This document shows, piece after piece, positions 7,215 through 16,479 of a stretch of DNA of 46,558 bases (within the stretch, counting starts at the first letter, position 1; every line of letters starts with the position of its first letter). The DNA comes from Actinomycetota bacterium. GTDB taxonomy: Bacteria; Actinomycetota; Humimicrobiia; Humimicrobiales; Humimicrobiaceae. The notes under the pieces are model-generated. The model saw nothing but the letters and a program-made list of their open reading frames with translations, made no database searches and was not told the DNA's origin. A program made the position numbers and the translations under genes. The stretch lies in assembly GCA_026392215.1 (NCBI GenBank), contig JAPLCN010000183.1, positions 1-46,558 of the forward strand. The letters run 5' to 3'.

Positions 7215-8090
7215 TCAATCTTTTTTATCGTTTTGAAGAAATCCCTCCAGCATTTGTTCTGCATGATACGAGCTTCTGACAAGAGGTGCAGATGCCACGT
7301 CCTTAAAACCAGCCTTAATAGCAAGTCTTTTATATTTTTCGAAAATATCAGGGTGTATATATTCTATAATAGGGTGATGATGCTTTGAAGGTGATAGGTA
7401 TTGGCCGATAGTTAAAAAATCGCACCCAGCATTTCTTAAATCAATAAAAACTTCTATTATCTCTTTTTCCTTTTCTCCAAAACCTAGCATTATCCCTGAT
7501 TTTGTTAAGATATCTTTATTCATTAATTTAACATTAGCGAGTACCTCAAGTGAACGTTTATATATTGCCATTGGTCTGACTGTTGGATAAAGGCGGGGAA
7601 CTGTTTCAACATTATGATTTATAACGTCCGGTTTGGCTTCCACCACTTTGGATAATGCGTTAAAATTGCCTTGAAAATCAGGAATAAGTACTTCGATTGC
7701 TATACCAGTTCCAATATTTTTTAATTCCTTAATGACATTTGCAAAATGTTCTGCTCCGCCATCTATCAGATCATCTCTTGTAACTGAAGTTATTACAACA
7801 TATTTCAGATTCATTTTTTTAACTGCTTCAGCTATATGGCCTGGTTCTTCAGGGTCCAAAGGCAGTGGGATTTTTTTTTGAACATTACAAAAAGTACAAT
7901 TCCGGGTGCAATATCTGCCTAAAATCATAAAAGTAGCTGTTTTTCTGTTAAAACACTCCCTGATATTTGGACAATTTGCTTCTTCACATACAGTATTAAG
8001 GAAAAGCTTTCTTAGTATTTCTTCAACATATTCTCTGCTTTTCTCCCCATTAAATTTAATTTTCAGCCAATCAGGTTTCGGTTGATCCAT
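7215..8090 (-). CDS. lipA: Lipoyl synthase
   Basis: Radical-SAM lipoyl synthase that inserts two sulfurs into protein-bound octanoyl groups. Auxiliary-cluster cysteines C35/C40/C46 ([12 protein letters not shown]), radical-SAM cysteines C61/C65/C68 (CTRNCTFC) and the C-terminal RSSY motif (272-275) are all present, so the enzyme looks intact at 291 aa. I chose ATG 8090 because AGGAAAG lies 6 nt upstream and it gives the usual start before KPDWLK; an ATG six codons upstream (8108) has no ribosome site. It works with LipB, encoded 156 nt upstream. Confidence 0.96.
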   Translation of the reverse strand: MDQPKPDWLKIKFNGEKSREYVEEILRKLFLNTVCEEANCPNIRECFNRKTATFMILGRYCTRNCTFCNVQKKIPLPLDPEEPGHIAEAVKKMNLKYVVITSVTRDDLIDGGAEHFANVIKELKNIGTGIAIEVLIPDFQGNFNALSKVVEAKPDVINHNVETVPRLYPTVRPMAIYKRSLEVLANVKLMNKDILTKSGIMLGFGEKEKEIIEVFIDLRNAGCDFLTIGQYLSPSKHHHPIIEYIHPDIFEKYKRLAIKAGFKDVASAPLVRSSYHAEQMLEGFLQNDKKD

Positions 8091-8246
8091 AATAATCTTT
8101 CCTGTCATAAATATTAATTTCTTTCCCGTGTTGTGAAATTAAGCCATTATTTTACCCTGAAAGATTTTTTATAATGGTTTTATTCCAATACAGAACAAAT
8201 CTTTATGATGGTACAGCTTTTGATATTTTAAAATATTTAAAAGATT

Positions 8247-8930
8247 TTAGATATTTCCATAAATTAAAGAATTAATATCAGTATTTAACGGTTCCAAGTC
8301 AAATACTTTACAAAAATATTTTAATACCTTTTCATTTAATATATCAAAATCCTGACAAGTTCCCAGGATTTTTTGCAAAGAGGTAACTCCTTTATCTTTT
8401 ATGCCACATGGATTGATCCATTTAAAATGCTCCATTTGCGTATTAACGTTAAATGCAAAACCGTGCATGGTAACCCAGTGTTTTACAGATATTCCTATTG
8501 CAGTTATCTTTTCGTTTCCAACCCAGACACCTGTATATTTTCCCCTGTCTCTTTTAGCATCTATATTATATTCTTCTTTTAAAAGCTCAGTAAAAACTTC
8601 GCATATTTTGCATACAAAATTATTTAAATCCTTTCCATAATTATTCAAATCCATAATCAGGTAGCCAACTATTTGTCCGGGACCATGATAAGTAATATCT
8701 CCGCCACGGTTAGTTTCAAAAATTTTAATTCCCTTCGCTTCCAATTCCATTTTTGAAAGTAAGATGTTTGAATGCTTGCTTCCTGTACCCAGGGTCAGAA
8801 CCGGGGGGTGTTCAAGAAGCAGTAAAACATCTTCAATTTTACATTGCTGCCTTAATAATTGCAGTTTTTCCTGAATTTCAAGCGCATCCTTGTAATCAAT
8901 TAAACCTAAATGCACAAAGTTTATTAACAT
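8247..8930 (-). CDS. lipB: Octanoyl-[acyl carrier protein]:protein octanoyltransferase
   Basis: LipB transfers octanoate from acyl carrier protein to lipoyl domains, providing the substrate for LipA downstream. 227 aa, normal length. Signature RGGDITYHGPGQ at 75-86; catalytic lysine K141 (in NEKITAIG) and catalytic cysteine C175 (in INPCGI) are present. The lipB-lipA order on the same strand indicates a lipoate synthesis unit; the 156-nt gap between them contains nothing I can identify. Confidence 0.95.
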   Translation of the reverse strand: MLINFVHLGLIDYKDALEIQEKLQLLRQQCKIEDVLLLLEHPPVLTLGTGSKHSNILLSKMELEAKGIKIFETNRGGDITYHGPGQIVGYLIMDLNNYGKDLNNFVCKICEVFTELLKEEYNIDAKRDRGKYTGVWVGNEKITAIGISVKHWVTMHGFAFNVNTQMEHFKWINPCGIKDKGVTSLQKILGTCQDFDILNEKVLKYFCKVFDLEPLNTDINSLIYGNI

Positions 8931-9002
8931 GTTTTATCCTGTAATAAAATATACCCAGTCTGTTTTTATTAAGTTTTATAATATAAAATAACATAAAAGA
9001 TT

Positions 9003-10217
9003 TTAAATTTGATTAATTTTAACAAAGTTATTAAAGTTTTTTTCTTTCGCAATATTTTTTAACTGAAAAAAAGACATTATCTGAAGAACTTTTTTAATGT
9101 CAAGCCCTGAAGTATTTATTATTTCTTCAATGCTTTTTTCCTTATATCCCAGACAGTTGTATATTTTCAGATAGTCATCGTCAGGAAAGTTTTTCAAATT
9201 CCTGTAGCCAGCGCAATCATTATTTTTTTTATTTTTATATTCATTTTCCAGTAAACTGTTATTAAAATGATTATATTGAGGGTTTTTATCACTCGCTGTC
9301 ATTTCAAGTTTTATTGAATTTTGGTAAGCGGGATCTTTTATATAATTTCCAAGCTCTTCAAGAATATCTTCAATTGATTCCACCAGTTTTGCTCCGCTTT
9401 TTATCAGGCTATGGCAGCCTTTGCTTTTATCGGAAAAAATATTTCCAGGCACTGCAAACACTTCCCTGTTTTCCCTAATTGCTGATTTTGCTGTAACAAT
9501 TGCTCCACTTTTTTCTGCTGCCTCTATGACAATTACTCCAATAGAAATTCCACTTATGATTCTGTTTCTTGCCGGAAAATTACTTTTTAATGGTGGGGTT
9601 CCCGGCAAAAATTCTGTAACCAGGCTTCCGTTCTTTATTATTTCCTCAAACAAATGCTTATTTTCATAAGGATACTTGATATCAATTCCAGTTCCCAAAA
9701 CACCAATGCTCCTGCCTGATTCTTTTATAGCTGCTTCATGCGCCGCCGCATCAACACCAATAGCCATTCCGCTGACAATGGTAAATCCCATTTTTGAAAG
9801 TTCTTTGCTAAAGTGCGATGCAACTTCCCTCCCGTAATCACTGCAATTCCTGGTGCCTACTATGGCTATTTTTAAATTACCGGTTTCTTTTATTTTTTCA
9901 CCTTTGCAAAATAATAATGGAGGCGGGAAATATATCTCTTTTAAAAGTACAGGATATTGATCTTGTGCTATATTAAGAATAAAAACTGCCCTTTTGTAAA
10001 AATATTGCATTAATAAGTTAAAGTCTTTGCCTGCGCACCCGGATTTATTATTGTTCTCATTAAATAGCTTTGGATTATCTTTTTCCCTATTAAAAAAATA
10101 TTTCAGCGCATCTTCAATATTTTTTTTGTTTTTATAAATATTAATGAAATCTGATGGTTTTATTTTCAGATTATAAAAAAGTTTTAATATGTTTAAATTT
10201 ATTTCTTCATTCTCCAA
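9003..10217 (-). CDS. dprA: DNA-processing protein A
   Basis: DprA/Smf binds single-stranded DNA and loads RecA during transformation. 404 aa. An N-terminal helical region with low-complexity Asn/Lys stretches; the Rossmann-like DprA core from about 115 to 290 with GTRNCSDYGR (121-130), SGMAIGVDAAAH (149-160) and FPARNRIISG (214-223); a C-terminal winged-helix segment near 345-395. It follows the comM-like gene after a 68-nt gap, the usual bacterial neighbourhood (rnhB, yraN, comM, dprA). Confidence 0.95.
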   Translation of the reverse strand: MENEEINLNILKLFYNLKIKPSDFINIYKNKKNIEDALKYFFNREKDNPKLFNENNNKSGCAGKDFNLLMQYFYKRAVFILNIAQDQYPVLLKEIYFPPPLLFCKGEKIKETGNLKIAIVGTRNCSDYGREVASHFSKELSKMGFTIVSGMAIGVDAAAHEAAIKESGRSIGVLGTGIDIKYPYENKHLFEEIIKNGSLVTEFLPGTPPLKSNFPARNRIISGISIGVIVIEAAEKSGAIVTAKSAIRENREVFAVPGNIFSDKSKGCHSLIKSGAKLVESIEDILEELGNYIKDPAYQNSIKLEMTASDKNPQYNHFNNSLLENEYKNKKNNDCAGYRNLKNFPDDDYLKIYNCLGYKEKSIEEIINTSGLDIKKVLQIMSFFQLKNIAKEKNFNNFVKINQI

Positions 10218-10285
10218 TTTATTTTTAATTTGATTATTTTGTTTAATAATTATTTTTTTATGGTTAAGTATCTAACTGTCCTTTC

Positions 10286-11806
10286 CTAAATAATAGTTGA
10301 AATCTTATATTGAAAGGCTTCAATCATATGATTTTCAGCTATTTCATTTTCTCCTTCCAGATCTGCTATTGTTCTTGATATTTTTATAAGGCTTGAAATT
10401 CCTCTGGCAGTCATCAAAGTTTTTTTAGAAAAATCTGCTGTTATTTTTTTTAAGCCCTGATTTTGGTTTATCCAGTCATTTATATAGTCTGGTCTAGCTT
10501 CAGAATTATAATTTATTTCCTTGTCCTTGTATCTCTCATTCTGCATTAAAATAGCATTGCTGACTCTTTCCTTAATATTATGTGAATTTTCAACTTCCTT
10601 ATTTTCAAGAAAATGTTCTTCCTTTAACCTTGGGAGCTTTATCTGCATATCTATCCTGTCCAGTATAGGTCCGGACAGTTTCTTCCAGTATTTTTCAACT
10701 TCCCTTATTGAACATTTGCATTTTTTATTTTCATCACCAAAATATCCGCAGAAACAGGGATTCATTGCAAGAATGAGCATAAAGCTGCATGGAAACGTGT
10801 ACGAAACATTATTTCTTGTAATTACAATGCTTTTATTTTCAAGCGGCTGCCTTAATGATTCAGAGTGTCTTGTGGAAAATTCAGAAAATTCATCCAGAAA
10901 CAAAATACCCCTATGCGCCAAACTGATTTCTCCTGGCTTGGGATAAATCCCTCCCCCTATAAGCCCTATTTCGCTAATAGTATGGTGAGGGTTTCTAAAA
11001 GGCCTGCTTCTGATCAAACCATATTTTCTTCTCTTTATCAGACTGTATATTTTGGTAACTTCAATGCTTTCATTAAAATTCAAGTCAGGCATTATGGTTA
11101 TTGCTCTTTCAGCAAGCATTGACTTGCCTGAACCCGGCGGGCCAATTAATAGGATGTTATGCATTCCGCTTACTGCTATTTCCATTGCTCTTTTGGCCCT
11201 AAACTGGCCTTTTACTTCAGAAAAATCTATCCTGTATTGATTTGAATCACTTTCCGGATATATATAATTTTTATGTGTATGCTTATTTATTTCACTTTTA
11301 TTTTTTAATATTTCTATGCACTCGGTTAAGCTGCCGCATCCAATTATAGATATATCTTTAATAAGCCCTGCTTCATTTGCATTTTCCTTGGGAATAAAAA
11401 AATACTGTTTTTTAATTTCTGCCGCCTTTTCAGACATTGATAAAATACCTTTAACCGGATCAATACCGCCGTCTAATGAAAGCTCCCCTATAAATGAAGA
11501 GCAGTCAAACAGTTCACTGGTAATCTGTCCACTTAGCGCAAGAATTGTAAGAGCTATTGGCAGATCATAAAATGAGCCTTCCTTTCTTAAATCCGTCGGA
11601 GATAAATTTATGATGATTTTCTTCATCGGAAATTTGTAACCTGAATTTATTATTGAAGCTTTTACTCTGTCACGTGCTTCATTGATGGATTTGTCAGGAA
11701 GTCCTACTATTGTAAAAGACGGCATGCCATTTGAAATATGGATTTCTACAGCAACCTTTATGGCTTCAATCCCCATTAATGCAAAACTGTCTAATTTAAA
11801 AAACAT
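10286..11806 (-). CDS. comM: YifB/ComM-family AAA+ Mg-chelatase-like ATPase
   Basis: 506-aa YifB/ComM family protein. N-terminal Lon-like S5 fold (about 1-160) with LPDKSINEARDRVKA and NLSPTDLRKEGS; AAA+ core with Walker A GPPGSGKS (222-229), Walker B region ILFLDEFSEF (301-310) and LAMNPCFCGYFGD; C-terminal Mg-chelatase lid with the family's SSLIKISRTIADLEG motif. ComM of naturally transforming bacteria is a branch-migrating helicase that helps integrate incoming DNA; adjacency to dprA fits that role, although the family is also widespread in non-competent bacteria. Confidence 0.94.
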   Translation of the reverse strand: MFFKLDSFALMGIEAIKVAVEIHISNGMPSFTIVGLPDKSINEARDRVKASIINSGYKFPMKKIIINLSPTDLRKEGSFYDLPIALTILALSGQITSELFDCSSFIGELSLDGGIDPVKGILSMSEKAAEIKKQYFFIPKENANEAGLIKDISIIGCGSLTECIEILKNKSEINKHTHKNYIYPESDSNQYRIDFSEVKGQFRAKRAMEIAVSGMHNILLIGPPGSGKSMLAERAITIMPDLNFNESIEVTKIYSLIKRRKYGLIRSRPFRNPHHTISEIGLIGGGIYPKPGEISLAHRGILFLDEFSEFSTRHSESLRQPLENKSIVITRNNVSYTFPCSFMLILAMNPCFCGYFGDENKKCKCSIREVEKYWKKLSGPILDRIDMQIKLPRLKEEHFLENKEVENSHNIKERVSNAILMQNERYKDKEINYNSEARPDYINDWINQNQGLKKITADFSKKTLMTARGISSLIKISRTIADLEGENEIAENHMIEAFQYKISTII

Positions 11807-11940
11807 GAATTAATTATATATATAAATATATATTTGGTCAATAATATAATTACACATTTAATTTTAATTGATTTGCATGCTTATAAGTATTTGGCATTTT
11901 CAGCTTAATTGATATTTAAATATGCATAAAAGTAGATATT

Positions 11941-12372
11941 CTAAATGGCAATTATATGTTCCAGGTTATAATCTATGCCGTTTCTTAATTTACTGATATC
12001 TATGGGGTCCAAATCTTCCTCTGCTAAAATTGCGACTGCCAATTCTTTTGAAAGGATTATGGAAATAACATCAAATCTTAAATTGTAATTATGTTTTTCA
12101 AATGAATTTTCATTTAATAAGAAATATTGTGACGCTTTTTTTATCTTATTTAGTTTGCTTTCAGTTACAGCTTCAAAAGGGTAGCCATAATTTATATTTT
12201 CCCTGGTTTTTACTTCGGCAAATATAAGATCACTGTCTGAACCTGCAATTATATCAATTTCACCATATCTGCACTTGTAATTCTTAAAGTGGATTACGGC
12301 GCCAGAATTTTTATAATAATTTACAGCTATTTCCTCGCCTGTTTTTCCGATGATTTTATTATTTTTAGACAT
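11941..12372 (-). CDS. yraN: YraN/UPF0102 family endonuclease-like protein
   Basis: 143-aa UPF0102 protein with the restriction-endonuclease-like fold: E14 in TGEEIAVNYY, the RYGEIDIIA motif, and FAEVKTR supplying the E-x-K pair. The biochemical role is not well settled. It lies between rnhB and the comM-like gene, as in many bacteria. Confidence 0.92.
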   Translation of the reverse strand: MSKNNKIIGKTGEEIAVNYYKNSGAVIHFKNYKCRYGEIDIIAGSDSDLIFAEVKTRENINYGYPFEAVTESKLNKIKKASQYFLLNENSFEKHNYNLRFDVISIILSKELAVAILAEEDLDPIDISKLRNGIDYNLEHIIAI

Positions 12373-12410
12373 TCTTTAAATTTATAGTAAAAAATTATAC
12401 TTGCAGTAAA

Positions 12411-13055
12411 CTACTTGAAAATACTTTCCTGTTTACCCACAACACCATTAAAACTTAATCTGTGTATCGGGCAGGGACCGTGATTTCCAAGGCAGGCAAA
12501 ATGGTTTTTAGTGCCATAACCCTTGTTTTCCATAAATCCGTAATCTCTGTAAATCAACCCGAACTTTTCCATTATTTCATCTCTGGTTACTTTTGCAATT
12601 ATGGAAGCAGCTGCAATGGAAACACTTAATTCGTCGCCGTTAATGATCGGAAATACCTGCATCCGATTGCTTACAGGCAAAGCATCAGTGAGCACTATTT
12701 GAGGGGTTATCCTTAAATTATCAATTGCTTTTTTAAATACTGAAATATTTGCTTTTCCAAGTGAGATCTCGTCAATTTTTTTTGAACATATCTTTGATAT
12801 TGAATAGCAGATACAGTTATTAATTATTATATTAAAAAGCTCTTTTCTTTTTTTGGAAGTCAATTTCTTGGAATCATTGATTCCTTCGATGAAAATCTTA
12901 TCTCTTCTTAAGATTACTGCAGCAGCTACAATAGGGCCGGCAAGAGCTCCCCTTCCTGCCTCATCTACACCTGCAATTAATTCATAGCCTTGCAGATATA
13001 AGCTGTCTTCGTATTCGCATAAGTTTATTAATCTGTTTGATTCTTTTATTTTCAT
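12411..13055 (-). CDS. rnhB: Ribonuclease HII
   Basis: RNase HII, removing ribonucleotides and RNA from RNA-DNA hybrids. 214 aa. The catalytic D31 and E32 are in GVDEAGRGALAGP; the third acidic site is in VLTDALP; the C-terminal MENKGYGTKNHF region carries the 2'-OH-sensing tyrosine typical of type 2. The 38-nt gap to yraN suggests co-transcription. Confidence 0.95.
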   Translation of the reverse strand: MKIKESNRLINLCEYEDSLYLQGYELIAGVDEAGRGALAGPIVAAAVILRRDKIFIEGINDSKKLTSKKRKELFNIIINNCICYSISKICSKKIDEISLGKANISVFKKAIDNLRITPQIVLTDALPVSNRMQVFPIINGDELSVSIAAASIIAKVTRDEIMEKFGLIYRDYGFMENKGYGTKNHFACLGNHGPCPIHRLSFNGVVGKQESIFK

Positions 13056-13093
13056 CTAAATAAATAAGTAAAAAAAGTATCTGGTTGATATGC

Positions 13094-13123
13094 TGAAATT
13101 TTAGCTGTACTGCTAAAATTTCA
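13094..13123. other. Perfect 12-bp hairpin between lepB and rnhB
   Basis: TGAAATTTTAGC (13094-13105), 6-nt loop, GCTAAAATTTCA (13112-13123). It lies in the 139-nt gap after lepB, 39 nt before the rnhB start in transcription order. No U-run follows on either strand, so it is not a standard rho-independent terminator; mRNA processing or partial attenuation are possibilities. Confidence 0.6.
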
Positions 13124-13194
13124 TACCCTGCCAATATAAGGTGCACGTTTAAAATATATTATAGATTAATTTTTCTATCAGCAGGAATTATTTT

Positions 13195-13746
13195 TTATTT
13201 TACAAATTTTATGCGGGAAGGAGGCCAGTAAATCATAAAAACCTTGCCGAAAATGTCAGTTTGCACAATAGGCCCGAAATATCTGCTGTCATAACTGCTG
13301 TCCCTGTTGTCACCCATTACAAATATTTCATTTTTGCCTATCCTGAAAGTCTGGCCGGTGTACTTTGGAGGAGTATTGCCAGTATAATAATCTTTTTCTA
13401 TTGGCTTGTCGTTTATATAAATAATGCCGTCAGTTCCCAGCGTTATTGTTTCGCCTTCAAAAGCAATAGCTCTTTTAACTAAGTCCTTACCTTCAACAGG
13501 TGAATGAAACGTAATAATATCTCCTCTTTTGATGCCGGTAAATTTATAGGAGAACTTATTGACTATTACTTTATCCTGCACCATTAATGTTGTTTCCATG
13601 GAAGAAGTTGGAACGATAAAGGGTTCAAAAAAAAAGACTCTAAAAAGAATTGATATTAACGCAGCAAAAAAAATAACTAATATATATGACAAAAATTCTC
13701 TTCCAAAACTTTTATTAGTTTTTGCAGGAACGGCATGTTTGCCCAT
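13195..13746 (-). CDS. lepB: Signal peptidase I
   Basis: Type I signal peptidase, cleaving secretory signal peptides at the outer face of the membrane. 183 aa with one N-terminal membrane helix (about 18-40). Catalytic serine S49 in PTSSMETTL, the general base lysine K91 in KDLVKRAIAFEGE, and the conserved GDNRDSSYDSRYFGPI box are present. It follows rplS by 38 nt, an arrangement found in many Gram-positive-type genomes. Confidence 0.96.
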   Translation of the reverse strand: MGKHAVPAKTNKSFGREFLSYILVIFFAALISILFRVFFFEPFIVPTSSMETTLMVQDKVIVNKFSYKFTGIKRGDIITFHSPVEGKDLVKRAIAFEGETITLGTDGIIYINDKPIEKDYYTGNTPPKYTGQTFRIGKNEIFVMGDNRDSSYDSRYFGPIVQTDIFGKVFMIYWPPSRIKFVK

Positions 13747-13784
13747 CAGTAGAATTTTGAAATTATTTTATATGGTATATTTAA

Positions 13785-14126
13785 TTATTCTTCAATTTTT
13801 ACCCGGGATTTCTTGCCTATCTTATCTCTTAGGTAGTATAGTTTTGCTCTTCTGACAATCCCTGTGTTTACTTTTTCGATAGAATTTATTATTGGAGAAT
13901 TAATTAAGAATGTTCTTTCAACACCAATATTAAAAGATATTTTCCTTACAGTAAAAGTTTCATTAAGTCCGCCGCCTTGCCTTTTGATAACTATGCCCAT
14001 GAATGTCTGGATTCTTTCCTTGTTTTCTTCGCTGATCCTTATATTAACTTTTACTTTGTCGCCTGGTTTAAAATCAGGAACATCGGTTTTGTAGTATTTG
14101 CTTTCAACTTTTTCCAAATTGTTCAT
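13785..14126 (-). CDS. rplS: 50S ribosomal protein bL19
   Basis: 113-aa bL19 located at the subunit interface. Recognised by [42 protein letters not shown] and the terminal [18 protein letters not shown], all cut here to short stretches. The start ATG is preceded by GGAGT at suitable spacing. Part of the rpsP-khpA-rimM-trmD-rplS ribosome-maturation run. Confidence 0.97.
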   Translation of the reverse strand: MNNLEKVESKYYKTDVPDFKPGDKVKVNIRISEENKERIQTFMGIVIKRQGGGLNETFTVRKISFNIGVERTFLINSPIINSIEKVNTGIVRRAKLYYLRDKIGKKSRVKIEE

Positions 14127-14196
14127 TTTTACACTCCAAAAAATATGTTACATATAATTTATTATCAAAAAAAATAACTTTCAAACTATAGGTAAT

Positions 14197-14895
14197 TTAT
14201 GAAGATTTGTCAAATAAATCTGGCCTTCTTTTTTTTGTAACATAATGGGCCTGCTCGTCCCTCCACTTTTTTATCTCCCTGTGGTTGCCGCCAATTAATA
14301 TTTCAGGCACTTTAATACCCATAAATTCCGGAGGCCTTGTGTATTGCGGAAACTCCAGCAACTCATTTTCAAATGATTCAATCTTTACTGATTCTTCGCT
14401 ATGAACTACTCCTGGAAGGAGCCGGAGTATCCCGTCTATTATTATCATTGCCGGCAGCTCCCCGCCGGTCAGGATATAATCTCCGATTGAAATTTCCATA
14501 TCAACTGACGTTTCACTGACCCTTTCATCTACTCCTTCATATCTACCACAAAGAAATATGATATTTTCAAGACCTGAAAAATATTTCAACTTATCCTGGT
14601 TAAGTTTTTCACCCCTTGGAGTCAGCAATACTACCTTTTGATTATCTTTTTTTTCAATATTATTTTTTTCCTTTATAAATTTTACAGCATCATAGAATGG
14701 CTGGACCATCATAACCATTCCGAATCCACCACCATAAGGCCTGTCATCAACCTTTCTATGCTTGTCTTTAGTAAAATCTCTAAGATTGTGGATGTTTAAC
14801 CTGGCAATTTCTTTTGTAAAAGCTTCTTTTATAACGCCATAATTCTTAAACTCAAAAAATAAATCCGGAAAAATTGTAACGACATCAATAATCAT
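14197..14895 (-). CDS. trmD: tRNA (guanine-N1-)-methyltransferase
   Basis: TrmD makes m1G37 in tRNAs to prevent frameshifting. 232 aa. SPOUT-family knot motifs: FPDLF at the N-terminus, RPYGGGFGM (52-60), LTPRGEK (91-97), CGRYEGVDER (116-125) and ISIGDYILTGGELP (135-148). The C-terminal RPPEF and W-x-D residues are also visible. Normal length. It lies between rimM (84-nt gap) and rplS (70-nt gap). Confidence 0.97.
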   Translation of the reverse strand: MIIDVVTIFPDLFFEFKNYGVIKEAFTKEIARLNIHNLRDFTKDKHRKVDDRPYGGGFGMVMMVQPFYDAVKFIKEKNNIEKKDNQKVVLLTPRGEKLNQDKLKYFSGLENIIFLCGRYEGVDERVSETSVDMEISIGDYILTGGELPAMIIIDGILRLLPGVVHSEESVKIESFENELLEFPQYTRPPEFMGIKVPEILIGGNHREIKKWRDEQAHYVTKKRRPDLFDKSS

Positions 14896-14979
14896 ATTAA
14901 AAATAGTCTTAATTTGTTAATTAATATAATTTGTTTAGATAAATTATTTTAAAGAATAAATATCTACAGTTAAAATTAT

Positions 14980-15537
14980 TTAAATATATTCAGGGATTTT
15001 TTTAAGTACAATTTTTTTTTCTTCAATGCTGATTGAATCAATATAATCATCAATTAATGGAATAAAAAACTCATTTTCTTTAATTCCAACTATAGCCACA
15101 CTGTCTAAGTCTCTTTTTATCAGGATATTGTCATTAGCAATATTTTGCGTAACATCTTTAACTTTGCCAATATAGGAATTATCTTTTGCAAAAACGCTGC
15201 ACCCTATCAGATCATCTACCCAGAACTCCTCTTCCTGCAAAGCTGGAGAGTAGCTATCTTCTCTAAATAAATTCAAGCTCCTTATTTTTTCGGCGGAGCT
15301 CTTGTCTTTAATACCTTTAAATTTAACTATGGCGCCATTTTTTACATTTAAATCAACATTTCTTACATCCTCAACCTCAAGAAATTTTTCTTTTTCTTCA
15401 TCGGTATAAAAAATAGTGCCTTTTTCAATAGAATTGGGATAATCGGTAATAAAGTTTACTATTACTTCCCCATGAAGCCCATGATTTTTACCAATTATCC
15501 CAGCTATTCTTAAATCAATTTTTTTTTCAAACATCAA
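14980..15537 (-). CDS. rimM: Ribosome maturation factor RimM
   Basis: RimM helps assemble the 30S head domain by binding uS19. 185 aa: N-terminal barrel with IAGIIGKNHGLHGEV (11-25) and the C-terminal PRC-barrel with FWVDDLIGCSV and the closing FIPLIDDYIDSI. It precedes trmD as in most bacteria. The 288-nt gap before it (15538-15825) lacks a gene. Confidence 0.94.
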   Translation of the reverse strand: MMFEKKIDLRIAGIIGKNHGLHGEVIVNFITDYPNSIEKGTIFYTDEEKEKFLEVEDVRNVDLNVKNGAIVKFKGIKDKSSAEKIRSLNLFREDSYSPALQEEEFWVDDLIGCSVFAKDNSYIGKVKDVTQNIANDNILIKRDLDSVAIVGIKENEFFIPLIDDYIDSISIEEKKIVLKKIPEYI

Positions 15538-15606
15538 GCTAAATCATATATATATGAAACTCTTATGCGATTAAAATCGGCTGGTTCTTAGGTACTGACT
15601 AATTTC

Positions 15607-15630
15607 CACTATAAGCCAAAACTTATAATG
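15607..15630. other. 9-bp hairpin in the khpA-rimM gap
   Basis: CACTATAAG, 6-nt loop, CTTATAATG; fully paired on the minus-strand RNA if one G-U pair is allowed. It is the only structure I could find in the 288-nt gap 15538-15825. No U-run follows, so terminator function is doubtful. Confidence 0.35.
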
Positions 15631-15825
15631 ACTAATTAATTTCTCTAAGATTTTCACTATCAAGGATTCTATTTAAATTCATTAACGATAGTATAGCGCC
15701 CGTTTCAAGACGTTTTTATAAAATTTTAAATTACACTTTTAAAGCCTTTGCTAAATTAAAACCTTCATCCTTATCATTGAAATAAGGGGCTTTCGGCTAA
15801 TCATATAAGTAAAATAAACATTTTA

Positions 15826-16062
15826 TCAGTCAATAATCTTAACGATGGAAGATTTTCCTCTTTTTGCAGAAGCAGCTCTTATAATGACCCTTAAGGCATT
15901 GGCGGTTCTACCTTTTTTACCGATAACTTTTCCCAGATCATTTTCAGCAACTTTTAGCTTGTAGATAACAGTTTTATCTCCTTCAGGCTCTTCGGTAATT
16001 TCAACATCATTTGGATTATCTACTAGTTCTTTAACCATGTATTCTAGTAACTCTTTCACCAT
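15826..16062 (-). CDS. khpA: KH-domain RNA-binding protein KhpA (YlqC)
   Basis: 78-aa single KH domain protein. The GxxG RNA-binding loop is GKKG at 48-51 (VIGKKGRTANALR). KhpA binds small and messenger RNAs and, with KhpB in Gram-positive bacteria, affects cell-wall elongation and division. It starts 18 nt after rpsP; GGAGG precedes the start. Position between rpsP and rimM is the conserved one. Confidence 0.93.
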   Translation of the reverse strand: MVKELLEYMVKELVDNPNDVEITEEPEGDKTVIYKLKVAENDLGKVIGKKGRTANALRVIIRAASAKRGKSSIVKIID

Positions 16063-16080
16063 TTACCTCCAGTTGTTTAT

Positions 16081-16338
16081 TTACTTTGTGTTTTCGCTTT
16101 TTAAATTAATAATATCAAAGATCTTTTTTACGGTTCCTGTCGGAATAGCACCCTTATTTAACCATTCGATTACTTTTTTCTTATCAACCTCAATTGTTGA
16201 AGGGTCAGTTTTTGGATTATAAGTCCCGATGTTTTCAATAAATCTTCCATCTCTTGGAAATCTGCTGTCAGCCACAACAATTCTGTAGAAAGGCTGCTTT
16301 TTAGCGCCCTTTCTAGTTAACCTAATTTTTACGCTCAA
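16081..16338 (-). CDS. rpsP: 30S ribosomal protein bS16
   Basis: 85-aa bS16: [20 protein letters not shown] near the start, followed by [18 protein letters not shown] chose TTG at 16338 because AGGAGG (16346-16351) lies exactly 7 nt upstream and the product then begins MSVKIRL as in other bS16. A longer reading from TTG at 16359 would translate through the ribosome site and is unlikely. First gene of the rpsP-khpA-rimM-trmD-rplS block, 141 nt after ffh. Confidence 0.96.
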   Translation of the reverse strand: MSVKIRLTRKGAKKQPFYRIVVADSRFPRDGRFIENIGTYNPKTDPSTIEVDKKKVIEWLNKGAIPTGTVKKIFDIINLKSENTK

Positions 16339-16479
16339 AATAAATCCTCCTGTGTGCAAAAAAAAATACCATTTATAACATTGTATAAAATTATATATAT
16401 TTATTTGAAACTTGCAAAATATTTTTTATAGATGCTTTAATATTAGCATAAATGTTTATAGACCTGATACAGGGAATAA

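Noticed and set aside
8174-8275. 33-codon open frame on the plus strand between lipA and lipB (begins MVLFQYRTNLYDG)
   Set aside because: No ribosome site, no recognised family, and it runs into the 3' end of lipB on the opposite strand; AT-rich DNA yields such frames by chance.
15538-15825. Small minus-strand frame (about 16 codons, MNLNRILDSEN) in the khpA-rimM gap
   Set aside because: Too short, without ribosome site or conserved character; treated as non-coding.
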